This document shows, piece after piece, positions 22,569 to 33,895 of a stretch of DNA of 64,000 bases; the stretch's first letter is position 1; the number at the start of each line of letters is the position of its first letter. The notes below the pieces were generated by a model. That model saw only the letters and a program-made list of their open reading frames with translations, was not told the DNA's origin and made no database searches. Origin of the DNA: Castanea sativa (taxonomy: Eukaryota > Streptophyta > Magnoliopsida > Fagales > Fagaceae); contig NC_134013.1 in NCBI RefSeq assembly GCF_040712315.1, positions 7,475,001 through 7,539,000 on the forward strand, written 5' to 3'. The position numbers were made by a program, and so were the translations under genes.

Positions 22569-23033
22569 AAACTAATGAAATTTTCAAAAACATGAATGAT
22601 CCAAAACTTGGAGGAATAAGTTAGGCTTCAAACATATTTGAAGTTATCTTGCTCTAACCCATTATGTAGTAATTAAAGAGACATTTTATATGTAGTTTTA
22701 GTGACATTATTTTTTTAATGAGTCGATAACTTGTTAATTGTCACATAACTGGTTGAAAAAGATATAGATTCAAATATTTTGTGCCAAACTTTATCAAATA
22801 TTTAACAGATATAAGAGCATATTTTACAATAAAAAAATAGAATTGTGAAAAATAATGTTATGTCTTTATAATTATTAGACAAATTTTTTTTTTAAGATCA
22901 TCATTGAATTAAAACAAATCTTTAGGGGGGCCAATCTTATTTTTGTAAACTAAATTTTGAAAATATTAAAAAAATTATATATATTTAAAAAAAATTCAAA
23001 ATATGGGGGGCATGCTACGCCCCTGGATAAACA

Positions 23034-24620
23034 CTCTACGCGCTTCGTAAAGCATGCGAAAGCAATGACAAGTTAGGTATTAAGGCAGCACGTGGGTTAA
23101 CTTTTTTATCATTCCTAGTCAAGCCCAAACTAAGGACGGAGTTGAAAATTACTAATTAAGAGACTATTATGTGATTTCTGAGGACCAAAAAACCAAAAGC
23201 AATGACCATTAATTAGGAATGATTGTGGCCTTGAACTTTGAAGTTGAATGTCAAAAAAAAAAAAACCGAGGTCAAATTTCCGCACCTTATCCCCCACCCT
23301 CCGACCACGTTCCCATTTACCTCTACTACGTATTATCAATTATGTAATGAGTCTGCTTCTTCCGACCCCTCCAAAGAAAATATGGTGGTTCTAACAACCG
23401 GCCAAAAAAACTGCACGTTAATGACACACGTGACTTTTCTACTTGTATTTTCTGAAATGAAATTGCGCAGTAATTCAGAAGAGGACGCCGCCAGTTCGAT
23501 TTGGCCGGCTGTGGAAATCAGAAAAATGTGGAAATCGTTTGCCGGAAAAAGGTTTTAAGTGGATGATTTTGAGCCCTTCATCCGCGCATGCTCAAAACTA
23601 TTCTGTCAGACATAGAGCTGTCAATGGTGGTGGGGGCGGAAAATCCTTTTCATGAATAATGGATTTTGGATTCCAAATGTAAGTGATTCCAAAATCAAAA
23701 TGATTGGACTGCACTTGGTTAGTTGGGTGTTCATTAATGTTTTGCAGTAACCTTAGAGCTTCTCCAATGGAGCTAAATTTCAAATATTCTCTATAATGGA
23801 GAATGAGAGCAAAAATAATGCTTCTAATAAATTCTCTAAACACTAAATTTTTTTGGCTCATGAACAGTAGTTCATCAAATCTGATAGGTTACTGTTCATT
23901 CTTCAAATATCTTTTATTATTATAATAATCAGGTATTGATTAAAAAAATATTGAAAGGTGTGTAGTTGTTAAAAAAATAATAAATAATGAGTGAATAAAT
24001 AATATTTAAATGAAATAGATAATAGGATAGAGAATCTATTGGAAAGTGTATTTAAAAAAGTGGATAGTTAAAAAGTAAAAATCACTGTTCATTCTCCAAA
24101 CAGTATAAAAATTTAGAGAATTTTGCTAGAGATTATCTTACCATGGCTGGATTTCTTTTCCACCTAAAACACATGGTTCAAAAAACGTTCTCTCCAATAA
24201 ACATTCCGGAACATTTTAAAAAAAAAAAAATTAGATTAAATAAGAACAGTACATAGATCAAGTTTCTTAATGGTCGTAACACAAATTTTATCGTTAATCA
24301 TTAATTGTTGGTCACGATTATTTAGAAAATCTAAACTACTCAAATACTAAAAAACTTGCAAACTTTAGTGGGCCTGTTAGAATGGTTAGTTAAACAATAT
24401 TTTTTAGTTTTTTGACAATATTACACGTATTTTTAAGTACTTTTTTTATATATGCATTTTAAAAAATGAAAATAATATTATTAGAATAATGTTACCAAAC
24501 GGCCCTAACTTATCTTCTACTTCCATAACTGACCATATATTATGTGCCTCTATTTTACATTTATTTTTATCATTTTAAGCTTACATTCTTATTAGAAATT
24601 AGGTAAATAAATAAGGATAG
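23034..24620. other. Intergenic, MITE-like sequence, no gene
   Basis: The segment about 23750-24140 begins AGAGCTTCTCCAATGGAG and contains two 'ACTGTTCATTCT' blocks and TAGAGAATnTATTGGA, typical of an old DNA-transposon derivative. The ends are not clear enough to delimit. Around 23370-23560 is a less AT-rich stretch with an open frame of about 100 codons but no recognisable domain. Confidence 0.4.
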
Positions 24621-25255
24621 TGTACGGGCGTCTCCCTCCTTCAAGCTTGTTTAGAGGCTTAGGGAGGTAATAACACGTATGAAAACCTTACGCCGATCAC
24701 ATGTAAAAACATTTACGGAATGGACGGCAGGCGTGAATTCACATCTCCTCTGACAAATACGTCTTCCGAGCAGGTTGAGCTCGGAATGCGCGACATCAAT
24801 CAGGGGATGTCCATGCCGAGCATAAAGCCTACTAGCGGAGCAGCCACTACCACCTTCTCTCATTCATCACCAAATATCCACTAAAATGAAAATGGTATTG
24901 GACCTCCACTCCGTTGCCTAGGGAGTGCCCTTGCTAGGCATCAGGTCTAGCGATGAAGCTAGTTCCAATGTCATTGTCTCCGTCTCCCACTCACAGCTAA
25001 GACTCCACTTAAGAGATACAGTATTGAACCTCTCCCTCCACCCAATGATCATTACCATTCCACTAACTTTGGCTATAAATAGGCAGGGAAACTTCAGTAG
25101 AGGAGGTTGGCAAATCCAAAGAGGCGAGATTAGAGTAAAAAATCATCCCGGAAGAAGAGGGAGAGTGATTAGGATAACAAGGGAAACATGGGTAACGTGT
25201 TTGCCGAGTATAACATCACTCGTGTAGGAAATCAAAAAATCTACCATATAAATAG
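24621..25255 (+). mobile_element. Possible solo or fragmentary LTR
   Basis: A 630-bp island distinctly richer in GC than both flanks, starting TGTACGGGCG. It contains a strong TATA motif GGCTATAAATAGGCAGG at about 25071-25087 followed by a purine-rich stretch, as in LTR promoters. No second copy and no clear target duplication were found, so it could equally be a degenerate promoter or gene fragment. Confidence 0.3.
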
Positions 25256-27106
25256 ATTGTGAGCCCAAATACTTCTCAGGCCCAATAACCACATCCAGAG
25301 ATGCCCAAAAGGATTATTATTTAGTTCATAATGAATTAATCTTATCTAATTGTAACAGATATATATATTTTTATTTTTAGAATACATATATCACCTCTCC
25401 AATCAATCAATAATAATAATGATAATCTATGATTTTAAAACTTAAAAAACCAATAATATATATACATATATATATATATATGTGTATGTATATATTTGCG
25501 TGTATATATGAAAATATGGAACCTTTATTACAAGCGGTGAATAGAAGTACATTGATGTGAGAATGGAACAGTGGGAACCATTTACGAGGACTTAAGTCGC
25601 TTGAGTGAAAGCTTGCCTCATGGCCATCTGTCGAAAGCTTTAACTCATATGTCTTTTCACTTGGTCACATGATCATGTGCAGGTAAAGAGTGAAGATAAA
25701 GGCAAAGTCCTCTCACTTCCCATCTCAATCTAAATTTCCATCAGACATTCACGTGGGGTGAAAACCAAAAGGCGAAATAGAAAAGAGAGAAGAAGCTTGG
25801 CAGATGCGGTGGTGAGAGCAAGACCGAGAAGAAGAAGCAAAAGTAATAGCAATGGTGTTCTGCAGCAGCAACGTCTGCTAAATCTAGTTTTACAAAACCC
25901 TCTTCTTCTTACTCTACTTCTTTTCAACCCTCCTGTTTCCCTAAAAATTTGTCATACGTACAATAATTGAACTTGGTGAATAATGAACAGTATTGTTTCT
26001 GTGAACCTCTCCTTTATGACTTTGTTAATTTTCATTAAAATTTTGAATTGACAGAAATTATTAAAGTATTATAAAGAAGCTTATTCTTGTTTCCTTGCTA
26101 AATATTTTAACCAAATTCATGGTTGGTGGTTTAAACGTATGGGCATATCTATAAAACTTGAAACAAGGTAAATCCAGTTTTTATTTTTAGAAAAAAGAAC
26201 CATTTTTTTTCCCTTTTTCTTTTCTTTCGATGGAGGAAAAGAACTTCATGAGCAAAGGCTTTAGCTGTTATAAGATCAGAAAGAACTCAGCAAACTTTGA
26301 CAGAAGCCAACTCCCAAAATGAAGTTGCAGTCTGTCTCTTGAGGGCTTCCCGACCACACCGGAGTCAGGATTATCCCCCACATTGCGTGGTATCTCATGT
26401 ACGCAAGTTCACTCGGTAAATAGTTTCTCTTAAATTCCACTTCAAAATTAATTTTAACTCTTAAACACTTGTCATTTGTATTTGTAAATTCTCGAGGTTT
26501 TTGCAAATCAGGTTGGAGTAAGGGATCAAAGATGTAAGTTTGGAAGTTCTTCAAAAATGTGACGATTTTTATCGTATTTATACGACCCTTTTTTTTTTTG
26601 GTAAACCATGCATGCTTTCGGTCCATGAACCATATATTAGAATTTCAATTCATCTATGAAGCTCCTGAAGTCTAAGAACAATTCAAATCTCATCCTTATC
26701 CCCACTTTATCTCAAGAAATCAGCTTTAATTCTTATTAGTACGAGACAACAAAGTTTGAGAAAGACACAATTTTGTATAATTGCGATAGTCTCTTTGACA
26801 TCAACTGGGGATCAAAATAACAATGAGTCATTTTTAGAATCCAACAACTAAATTGACATAATCAGTATTTTAGAACCAGATTAATTTAGAGATTAAAGTA
26901 ATAATTTGAACTTTTTATTTAATATTTTTATGCCATGTGAGAAAGAATGACTAAAAAAATTATTAATTTAAAGATTAAAGTAATAATTTCATTTGAACTT
27001 TTTATTTAATATTTTTATGCGATGTGAGAAAGAATAATTAAAAAAAATGTTTCTTTCTCCTAGTTTGTGATGGAATGAGATTTGTGTAAGTTTGGAAAAA
27101 AGTGAA
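25256..27106. other. Intergenic, no supported gene
   Basis: Includes a (TA)n-rich patch near 25450-25510 and short open frames around 25730-25970 (Arg/Leu-rich, both strands) and 26276-26626. None shows a known domain. A direct repeat of about 60 bp containing 'AGATTAAAGTAATAATTT' lies at about 26880-27040 (two copies). Confidence 0.4.
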
Positions 27107-27252
27107 GGGGTGTTTGGTTTATATTTTTAAACAACTATTTTCAGTTTTTAAACAATAATTTAGTATTTTTATTAATCATTTCACCCACCCGTATTTTCAT
27201 AAATGTTTTTAAATGACAATTTTCAGTTTTTAAACGCATATACCAAACAGGT
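27107..27252. mobile_element. Small MITE (about 146 bp)
   Basis: Starts GGTGTTTGGTTTATA and ends with the near-inverse (TATACCAAACAGG). Inside, 'ATTTTCAGTTTTTAAAC' is repeated. Size and GTTTGGT ends resemble Tourist/PIF-type MITEs. Confidence 0.45.
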
Positions 27253-27900
27253 TGTAAATAGTTTTTTTTTTCTTTTTGCTTTTTTTTTTCCCAAAGGTTA
27301 TTTATTTTTCAGAAGTTAGTTTTTAACTTTTGTCATACATTTAACATAAAAACTATTTAAAAAAAACACTATATTTTTTAATAAAAATTATATAAATAAG
27401 TTATTAGAAATTACATGATACCCAAATGTACTTTAAGCTTATTTGTTTTTATTTTAACCTCAAACAATACTTTAAGCTTATTTGCTTTTTTTTATTTTTA
27501 GATATTAGAACTGAGAGGAAAGATTACTTTAAACAAATAAATGACAATTTTTTAAAATAAAAAATTGACATAAATCTTTTAAGCTTCAGAATGGGGAAAA
27601 AAAAAATTCCTTTTATTTTTTGGTAATTGACATCGATTTCGTAAGTGACAGATGACTTTTGCTTGATATTAAACGGCCAAGATTGCGGAAATTCTATTGG
27701 TTTGACCATGTGTTTTGGAAAATGTAAATGTGGAACTGGTCAAAATACCAAACAAAAAAAAGTAAACTTCGTCAACAGAAGTGTCAATGTGTTAAACGCT
27801 GTGTTGTCCTACTTTTCCCATCCTCTCAAAAGTCAAAGCTGATTTTCTTTTTTATCCAAAAAAAAAAAATCATATGAGAATTTATATTTAAGACAAAACC

Positions 27901-29231
27901 TTTTTTTTTTTTGGTTGAGAAACCAGACCAAAAGCCTGGGCTTTTATTCAAGAAAGAAAAAACTTAATGAATGTCAAGATACACAAGCGGGGCAATATCA
28001 GAAGGTATATCACCTAACCATAGCTGCTCCACCATCACTACCTTAGCTTTCTTGGCGAGAGCATCTGCCACAGAATTGCAAACACGACTTGTATGAGAAA
28101 AAACAACAAATTGAAAAACACCCACTTGCTGCCTAATATCCTCTATGATGTTACCATAATTGGCCACCTCGCCAGTTGCTTGATTTAGAGCACCAATGAT
28201 GATAGCAGAGTCACCTTCAAAGACCACACGAGTAAGACCAATCTCCTGAGCAAAACTAACAGCCTTCAAACACGCTAATGCCTCTACATCAGCCACTGAT
28301 TGAGCCAGAGGAATGGACGAAGACAGAGCACCCAAAACTGCACCATTCCAATCACATACAATAACACCTATGCCCGCCCTATGCAGTGCACGAAACACCG
28401 CAGCATCAAAATTCACCTTGAAGCAATGGGAATCAGGAGGACGCCACTGCTGCGCAATAGGAGTTTGGGATTGGCCTGGAACCTTGGACTGAGCTTGAAG
28501 GAACCCCTGCAAGTAACTGCCAGCTTTCCCACAGATGGTAGCCACTGGAAGGGCAGGTCGGCCAAAATGAAGAGCGTTGCGCCTATTCCATAGCAGCCAA
28601 GCTACAATGACAAAGATCTCAGCTCGATATTCTTCACGATAGTGCAGAAACCTGGCAAGCAAATCACGAAAACAAACAGGGGGGGCTGTAACCAATTGGT
28701 GGAACCAATCAAGAGAGTCCCACACGCTACTAATCTCCTTGCAAAACCAAACAGCATGTAGCACATCTTCTGGGTGGTCATTGCACAGATTGCAACTGAC
28801 ATTTTGAACGATTTGACGCTTATGAAGATTCACCATCGTTGGCAAGGCATTGTTACTACCACGCCACGCAAAATGTCTTATTTTGTGAGGTACCCGAAGC
28901 TGCCATAATCTCTTTCAGAATTTTTTTTGAGAATCCGGATTTGAAGTACCTGCATTAGGGATAGATTCACAAGAAACAAGCACTTTGTATGCACTACTAG
29001 TAGTAAACATACCAGACGGCGTGTGAGCCCATATAATACGATCCACAGGGTGTCGAATGCTCAGAGGGATACCCAAGATAACATCAGCTTCATGCGGTAA
29101 AAATAGCTGCTGCACCAGCTCCGATTTCCACACAGCTCTATCTTGATCAATTAGGGTACTAACTTTTGACTTCTCAGGTACTTGGGGCAGGGCAGGGGTG
29201 AGATGACCAATCTGTTTGTGTGACCAGGCAG
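27901..29231 (-). mobile_element. 5'-truncated LINE (L1-type) fragment
   Basis: On the minus strand it ends with AATAAA-containing 3' UTR (about 27940) and a 12-base poly(A) at 27901-27912. Only the last third of ORF2 remains. It was inserted into a MITE-like sequence in copy 1 of the tandem duplication. The target duplication could not be defined. Confidence 0.75.
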
Positions 29232-29235
29232 TCAC
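27964..29235 (-). pseudogene. LINE ORF2 C-terminal part: zf-RVT and RNase H
   Basis: One frame of about 420 codons interrupted by a TGA at 28915-28917, where a Trp codon is expected (QKKF then KRLWQL). Upstream of it is the 'AYKVL' region that normally precedes the zinc finger. Downstream, CNLCNDHPEDVLHAVW is the zf-RVT motif. The RNase H domain has the acids in FDAAV, VEALA, EGDS and ADALA. Such domains occur in plant L1 elements and in related host-annotated 'ribonuclease H-like' genes. Truncation, the poly(A) tail and the stop point to a dead LINE copy. Confidence 0.8.
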
Positions 29236-29432
29236 TTAATACTATACCTAAGTCTTGCTCTTATTTTTAATATCAATTTATTGAATTTAAAAATAAGTTC
29301 GACAAATATATAATCATACTAAAAAAAGTTTATAAAAAATAGTACATAAACTTTTTTTTAAAGAAACAATTTAATAGTACATAAACTAAATAAATAAAAT
29401 AAACCTAAAAACAAATCCTGACTAATGAAGTC

Positions 29433-29866
29433 TGTAAGGACAAAAATTGATCCACAGCCCAAGATGTTAGACCTATAGCCCAATAAGCCCAAAATAATAA
29501 ATTTTTTAGAGAGTGAGTTTGATGTTGAATGTTCAGTGAGTCTAACAAGAATCACTACGGGTTAGTTTAATCTAAGAATGAAAGTAAATAATAAGCTGAG
29601 AAGAAAAGTTCTCCTCGGTCGAGTCTGAGGATGGTATGTTCTTGTATATATTTCTCAGACTTATATAAATATTCAAGTTCTTGGTTATAAAGAGATTTTA
29701 TCTCCCCTTTTTGTAAGGGATTCCCTTCTCTTTTATACTTCTCCATTCCTCCCATCTTAACCTTCCATCTATTGATCAAGTAGCTCATCATATTGATATT
29801 TGTCCCATTAGAACCTTCTTGAAGTTCTTGATGGATAGTTATAAGACTAAAAGTCACTGTTCAGGC
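29433..29866. repeat. Truncated LTR (copy 1)
   Basis: Starts TGTAAGGACAAAAATTG, as the solo LTR at 31836 does, and aligns with it for about 430 bp. It stops at the tandem-duplication junction. The start TGTAAGGAC is shared with the Tat element LTR at 22048, suggesting a related family. Confidence 0.7.
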
Positions 29867-30089
29867 TAGAAGAACTTAGTTTGACCATGTGTTTTGGAAA
29901 ATGGAAATGTAAAACTAGTCAAAATACCAAACAGAAAAAAGTGTACTTCGGGTGTCAATGTGTTAAACGCTGTGTTGACCTACTTTTCCCATCCTCTCAA
30001 AAATCAAAGCTTATTTTCTTTTATATCCAATAAAAAAAATCATATGAGAATTTATATTTAGGACAAAACTTAATAGTACATAAACTAAA

Positions 30090-31519
30090 GGCGAAAACTA
30101 CATTTTCATTTTTATATTTTCACGCAATTCTCACTTTGGTCTCTAACTTTTATTTTCACCACTTTTAGTCCCTATCCTAGAAAACGTGTTTCGTTTTTGT
30201 CCTTGCTGTTTCATCAGAGACGGAAAATACACACATGGCAAATGAAGTACACTGTTGGCACACTAAAAGCTGACGTGGCCATTAAAAAAAAATTTATTTG
30301 GCATTAAAAAATGCCACATCAGCATTTAAATTTAAAAAAATTAATTTATTAATTTTAACTAAATAAAAAAATTTAAAAACAAAAAATCACATGAATTGAG
30401 ATCTAAATGTGTTTTGAACAAGAACACAAACCCAGATCTAAGAACACAAACCCATAAATTAAAATCCAAAAATTAAAAATCTCAAAATCACAATTTTCTC
30501 AAACCCAACAAAATAATTAAATCCTAGAGTCCCAAAGTATCAAATCAATCCAAAAATACAATACAAGCAATCCAAAAAAAAAATCTCAAACTCAGAAAAA
30601 CAAAATAAAATAAAGTTCATCACAATTACAATTAGATCCACATCTCTACTCAAACTCAAACTCCTAAACCAGATATTCATCACACACTAAAAAATCGATT
30701 GCATTCCTTCAAATCTCTACCTCTCACATTGTAAAATGCTCGTTCTAACAAGATCTTGAAGAAGAAGAACATGGAATCGCAACCTTCCCATCTTCAAAGC
30801 TCACCCGATTCGATTTCTCCCCCTACTTCAGCTCAATCTTCGATTCCTACCATTGATTTGAGGACATTCGGAACCACTCCACCAAGGATTTGGAGTCCTC
30901 GACTTTAGACTCTCAAGGCCACAGCGGCGAAGCGCTTGTTGCGTGGTTGCGCAAGGTCCTGTCGCTTTACTTCATGGAGGATTTCACGTTGGAGGACAGC
31001 GCTACGTTCCGCACGAAGTGTCTGTTCTCAACGGTGGCTGAAAACCTAGTCCTGCAGGAGAGGCTGTTGCAGTGTTTGGACGTGGTGGGTTTGGGTTCAA
31101 CTTGCTTCAAATAGGTTTTTCTGAGTTTGAGAATTTTTTGTTTGGATTGGTTGTGTTATATTTTTTGATTGATTTGGTACTTTGGGGCTCTAGGATTTGA
31201 TTATTTTGCTAGGTTTGAGAAAATGGTGATTTTCAGATTTTTAATTTTTGGATTTTAATTTCTGGGTTTGTGTTCTTAGATCTGGGTTTCTGTTATTGTT
31301 CAAAACACATTTAGATCTCAATTCATGTGATTTTTGGTTTTTAATTTTTTTTGATTTAGGTAAAATTAATAAATTAATTTTTTTAATTTAAATGCTAATG
31401 TGGCATGTTTTAATGCCAAATAATTTTTTTAAGATAGGGACTATAAGTGGTGGAAATAGAAGTTAAAGACCAAAGTGAGAATTGCGTGAAAATGTAGGGA
31501 TGAAAATGTGGTTTTTTCC
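30090..31519. mobile_element. Long-TIR Mutator-like element (1430 bp), Pack-MULE-like
   Basis: Flanked by a perfect 9-bp duplication TAAACTAAA (30081-30089 and 31520-31528), the signature length of Mutator-like transposases. The termini are GGCGAAAACTACATTTTCAT and, inverted from the right, GGAAAAAACCACATTTTCAT. The inverted repeats extend 400-500 bp inward, with about 100 bp more in the left arm. The centre (about 30760-31114) is a GC-rich unique segment with coding character, as in gene-capturing Pack-MULEs. No transposase. Confidence 0.85.
30771..31114 (+). pseudogene. Coding fragment captured in the MULE, product unknown
   Basis: An ATG at 30771 opens a Ser/Pro-rich frame (MESQPSHLQSS...) closed at 30908. 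An overlapping frame (30848-31114) continues with 'STKDLESSTLDSQGHSGE' and a helical stretch containing VAWLRKVLSLYFMEDFTL. The frame switch near 30860 and the GC content, far above the arms, suggest a captured host exon that has suffered an indel. I do not recognise the parent gene. An origin as the element's own unknown gene is less likely. Confidence 0.45.
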
Positions 31520-31835
31520 TAAACTAAATAAAGAAAATAAACCCACATGAGAAAAGTTATGTGACTATTTAATTAAAAAGATACACTTCTATTTCATGAG
31601 AAAAAATTCACATGGCAGAATCTTAAAATGTTAAACTAAGAATCAGCACCTAAGTATTATATCTAAGTTTTGCCCTTATTTTTAATATCAATTTATTGAA
31701 CTTAAAAATAAGTTCGACAAATATATAATCATGCTATAAAAAGTAGTACATAAACTTTTTTTAAAGAAACAATTTAATAGTACATAAACTAAATAAATAA
31801 AATAAACCTAAAAATAAGTTTTGACTAATGAAGCT

Positions 31836-32640
31836 TGTAAGGACACAAATTGATCCACAACCTAAGATGTTAGACCTATGACCCAATAAGCCCAAAATAA
31901 TAAATTTGTTAAAGAGTAAGTTTGATGTTGAATGTTCAGTGAGTCTAACAAGAATCACCGTGGGTTAGTTTAATCTAAGAATAAAAGTAAATAAGTTGAG
32001 AAGAAAAGTTCTCCTCAGTCGAGTCCGAGGATGGTATGTTCTTGTATATATTTCTTGGACTTATACAAATATTCAAGTTCTTGGTTACAAAAAGGTTTTT
32101 CTCTCCCCTTTTTGTAAGGGATTCCCTTCTCTTTTATACTTCTCCCTTCCTCCCATCTTAACCTCCAATCTTAACCTTCCATCTGTTGATCAAGTAGCTC
32201 ATCATGCTGATACTTGTTCCATCAGAACCTTCTTAAAATTCTTGGTGAGTAGTTGTAAGGCTAGAAGTCACTGTTCAGGCATCACCTCCACATTAATGCG
32301 ACCATTTGTTTAGGTGCAAAGTATTCAATGCGGTGGTAGCATCTTTAATCACAGATATTTCTTAATTCCCTATTGACTCTCCTCTCTTCAAAGCTTATCC
32401 TCCTTCTGAGCATGGTTGTCTCCCTCCCAGTACTTATTGGATGATCAGACTTTAGGCTTCCATTCCTTTTCCCGAGGAGGTTTGTCTCCTTAAACAATAT
32501 CTCCTGCTTGTCCTAACTAGCTCTTGTCCTTGGTTTGACGACCTACTTGCCTTTACTAATACTTATTTGTCCTCAGGCTCATTGACGTTCTCAATCGCGC
32601 CCATGACCCAATACCCTTATCCGAGTTGTTGATTCCCACA
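31836..32640. mobile_element. Solo LTR (805 bp)
   Basis: Begins TGTAAGGACACAAATTG and ends GATTCCCACA, flanked by AAGCT (31831-31835) and AAGCC (32641-32645), a 4/5 match for a 5-bp target duplication. The interior has CCGAGGAGG and CTCAGGCTC motifs like those of the Tat LTR. No internal region is present, as expected after LTR-LTR recombination. Confidence 0.65.
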
Positions 32641-32645
32641 AAGCC

Positions 32646-33693
32646 TAAGTAAGGGTCCATGTGTTTGATTTTCTTAACAAATCAATAATTACAATAATAG
32701 AAAAAAGGGATTTAAATTAGCTTCTCCTTTTAAAGAACAAGAAGTATTATTAAACTGACACCCTTGGCATTTAATTTAATTTTTTTTTGAAGTCAGTAAT
32801 TCACAGTTTGTATCTTTATCCAACTAATTTCTCATGCCAATAAATTTAAGCTATTCAATCGAACACTTTGAAAGATCAATTTTGCCCTTGCATGTCCTTT
32901 ATGCTCCATTATAATTGAAATGCAATAATGCTCTGCCATTTTTATTGTAACTTCAAACACTTTTTTATTATTGAATGGTACTTATATTGAACTAAAGGTT
33001 TACTCCACATGTGGATTAGGATCCCTCTGGTGTGTATATTTTATTGTTAAAATTTTACTTTTATTATAATTATAAAGTTTTAATATATAGCGTCCGCTCT
33101 TGATAATAGTAATTTATTAAAATGACACTTTTAGCATTTAATATAATTTTTTTAAAAGTCAGTAATTCAGAGCTTGTATCTTTATTCAACTCATCTCTCA
33201 AGCCAATAAATTTAAGCTATTCAATCGAATACTTTGAAAGATCAATTTTGCCCTTGCATGTCCTTTCCACTCCATTATGAATTTTTTTTATATAAGATAT
33301 AATTTCTACTCTAACCTAATCTAAATATATATGTGTGTGAAACTCCCTCTTAATGACTTGATCTCTGGCCTTTGCCCTTCACATCCCACAAACATTTATA
33401 CTTGTAGAGTGATCATCGCACCAAGGGGGAGCGGTGGTTCCACACTATTATAATTGAAATGCAGTAATGCTCTGCCATTTTTATTGTAACTTCAAACACT
33501 TTTTATTATTGACTGACAAGTACTTATATTGAACTAAAGGTTTACTCTATATGTGGAATATGATCCCTCTAGTGTGTACATTTTATTATTAAATTTTTAC
33601 TCTTTTTTTGTTTAATAGAGTCTTAAGCTATAGCGTTCGCTCTTAATAATAGTTTTTTGTTAAAGTTTTACTTATTGTATATAACATTGTAAA
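32646..33693. other. Intergenic with a dispersed direct repeat
   Basis: A block of about 330 bp around 32750-33080 is repeated with changes at about 33115-33280 and 33435-33640. Shared words include 'CAATCGAAnACTTTGAAAGATCAATTTTGCCC' type sequence and 'TTTATTGTAACTTCAAACAC'. It is probably a local duplication that was later split. No coding signal. Confidence 0.6.
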
Positions 33694-33842
33694 TGTGAGT
33701 TCCGGTTAGCACAACTGGTGAAATCTCTAATAATTGTATAAGAGATCTGGGGTTCAATTCTGCTTACACCAAAAACTAATTGATGTCTTGATCTGATGAT
33801 GAAGAGCTATCATCAAGAGCAGACGCCATAGGTTGAAACTCT

Positions 33843-33844
<2 letters not shown>
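33694..33844 (+). mobile_element. tRNA-derived SINE
   Basis: Contains a pol III box A-like TTAGCACAACTGG (33706-33718) and a box B GGTTCAATTC (33751-33760) at tRNA-like spacing. These are followed by a body with GATGATGAAGAGCTATCATC and AGACGCCATAGGTTGAAAC, and a simple-sequence (TA)n tail. A 3' piece of the same family lies at about 43848-43880. It is too diverged and lacks the folds to be a working tRNA gene. Confidence 0.75.

Positions 33845-33848
<4 letters not shown>

Positions 33849-33890
<42 letters not shown>
33849..33890. repeat. (TA)n microsatellite
   Basis: About 21 TA units directly after the SINE body, probably grown from its 3' tail. Confidence 0.95.

Positions 33891-33895
<5 letters not shown>

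Larger units (their letters stand above)
12003..23025. mobile_element. hAT-like non-autonomous element, split by a retrotransposon
   Basis: The left end begins CAGGGGCAGAGCC at 12003. The right end, read inverted from 23025, begins CAGGGGCGTAGCA. The 8-bp flanks are GATAAACC (11995-12002) and GATAAACA (23026-23033), a 7/8 target duplication of the size made by hAT transposases. CAGGGGCG-type ends are common in plant hAT relatives. Removing the gypsy insertion and one AAACT copy leaves about 775 bp of AT-rich DNA without transposase. The 'GGGGGGCC' motif occurs near both sides. Confidence 0.7.
27701..32287. repeat. Tandem duplication with different insertions in each copy
   Basis: Copy 1 spans about 27701-29866 and copy 2 about 29880-32287. 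Matching left parts: 27701-27900 and 29880-30080. Matching right parts: 29232-29866 and 31648-32280. Between them copy 1 holds a LINE fragment and copy 2 holds a MULE. Past 29866 and 32280 the sequences diverge, placing the junction at about 29867-29879. The duplication therefore came before both insertions. Confidence 0.85.

Noticed and set aside
24651..25227. Open frames of 70-100 codons in a GC-richer island
   Set aside because: No domain or codon signal; the island looks more like an LTR promoter region.
26276..26626. 116-codon frame on the minus strand
   Set aside because: No recognisable domain and no flanking gene signals; composition resembles the surrounding intergenic DNA.
27964..28845. 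Stand-alone host RNase H-like gene
   Set aside because: The frame continues upstream through a TGA into LINE ORF2 sequence, and a poly(A) tail follows; it is a truncated LINE.
33694..33770. Possible tRNA gene (box A and box B present)
   Set aside because: Followed by a SINE body and simple-repeat tail, and a 3' piece of the same family occurs at 43.85 kb; cloverleaf pairing is poor. Best read as a SINE head.
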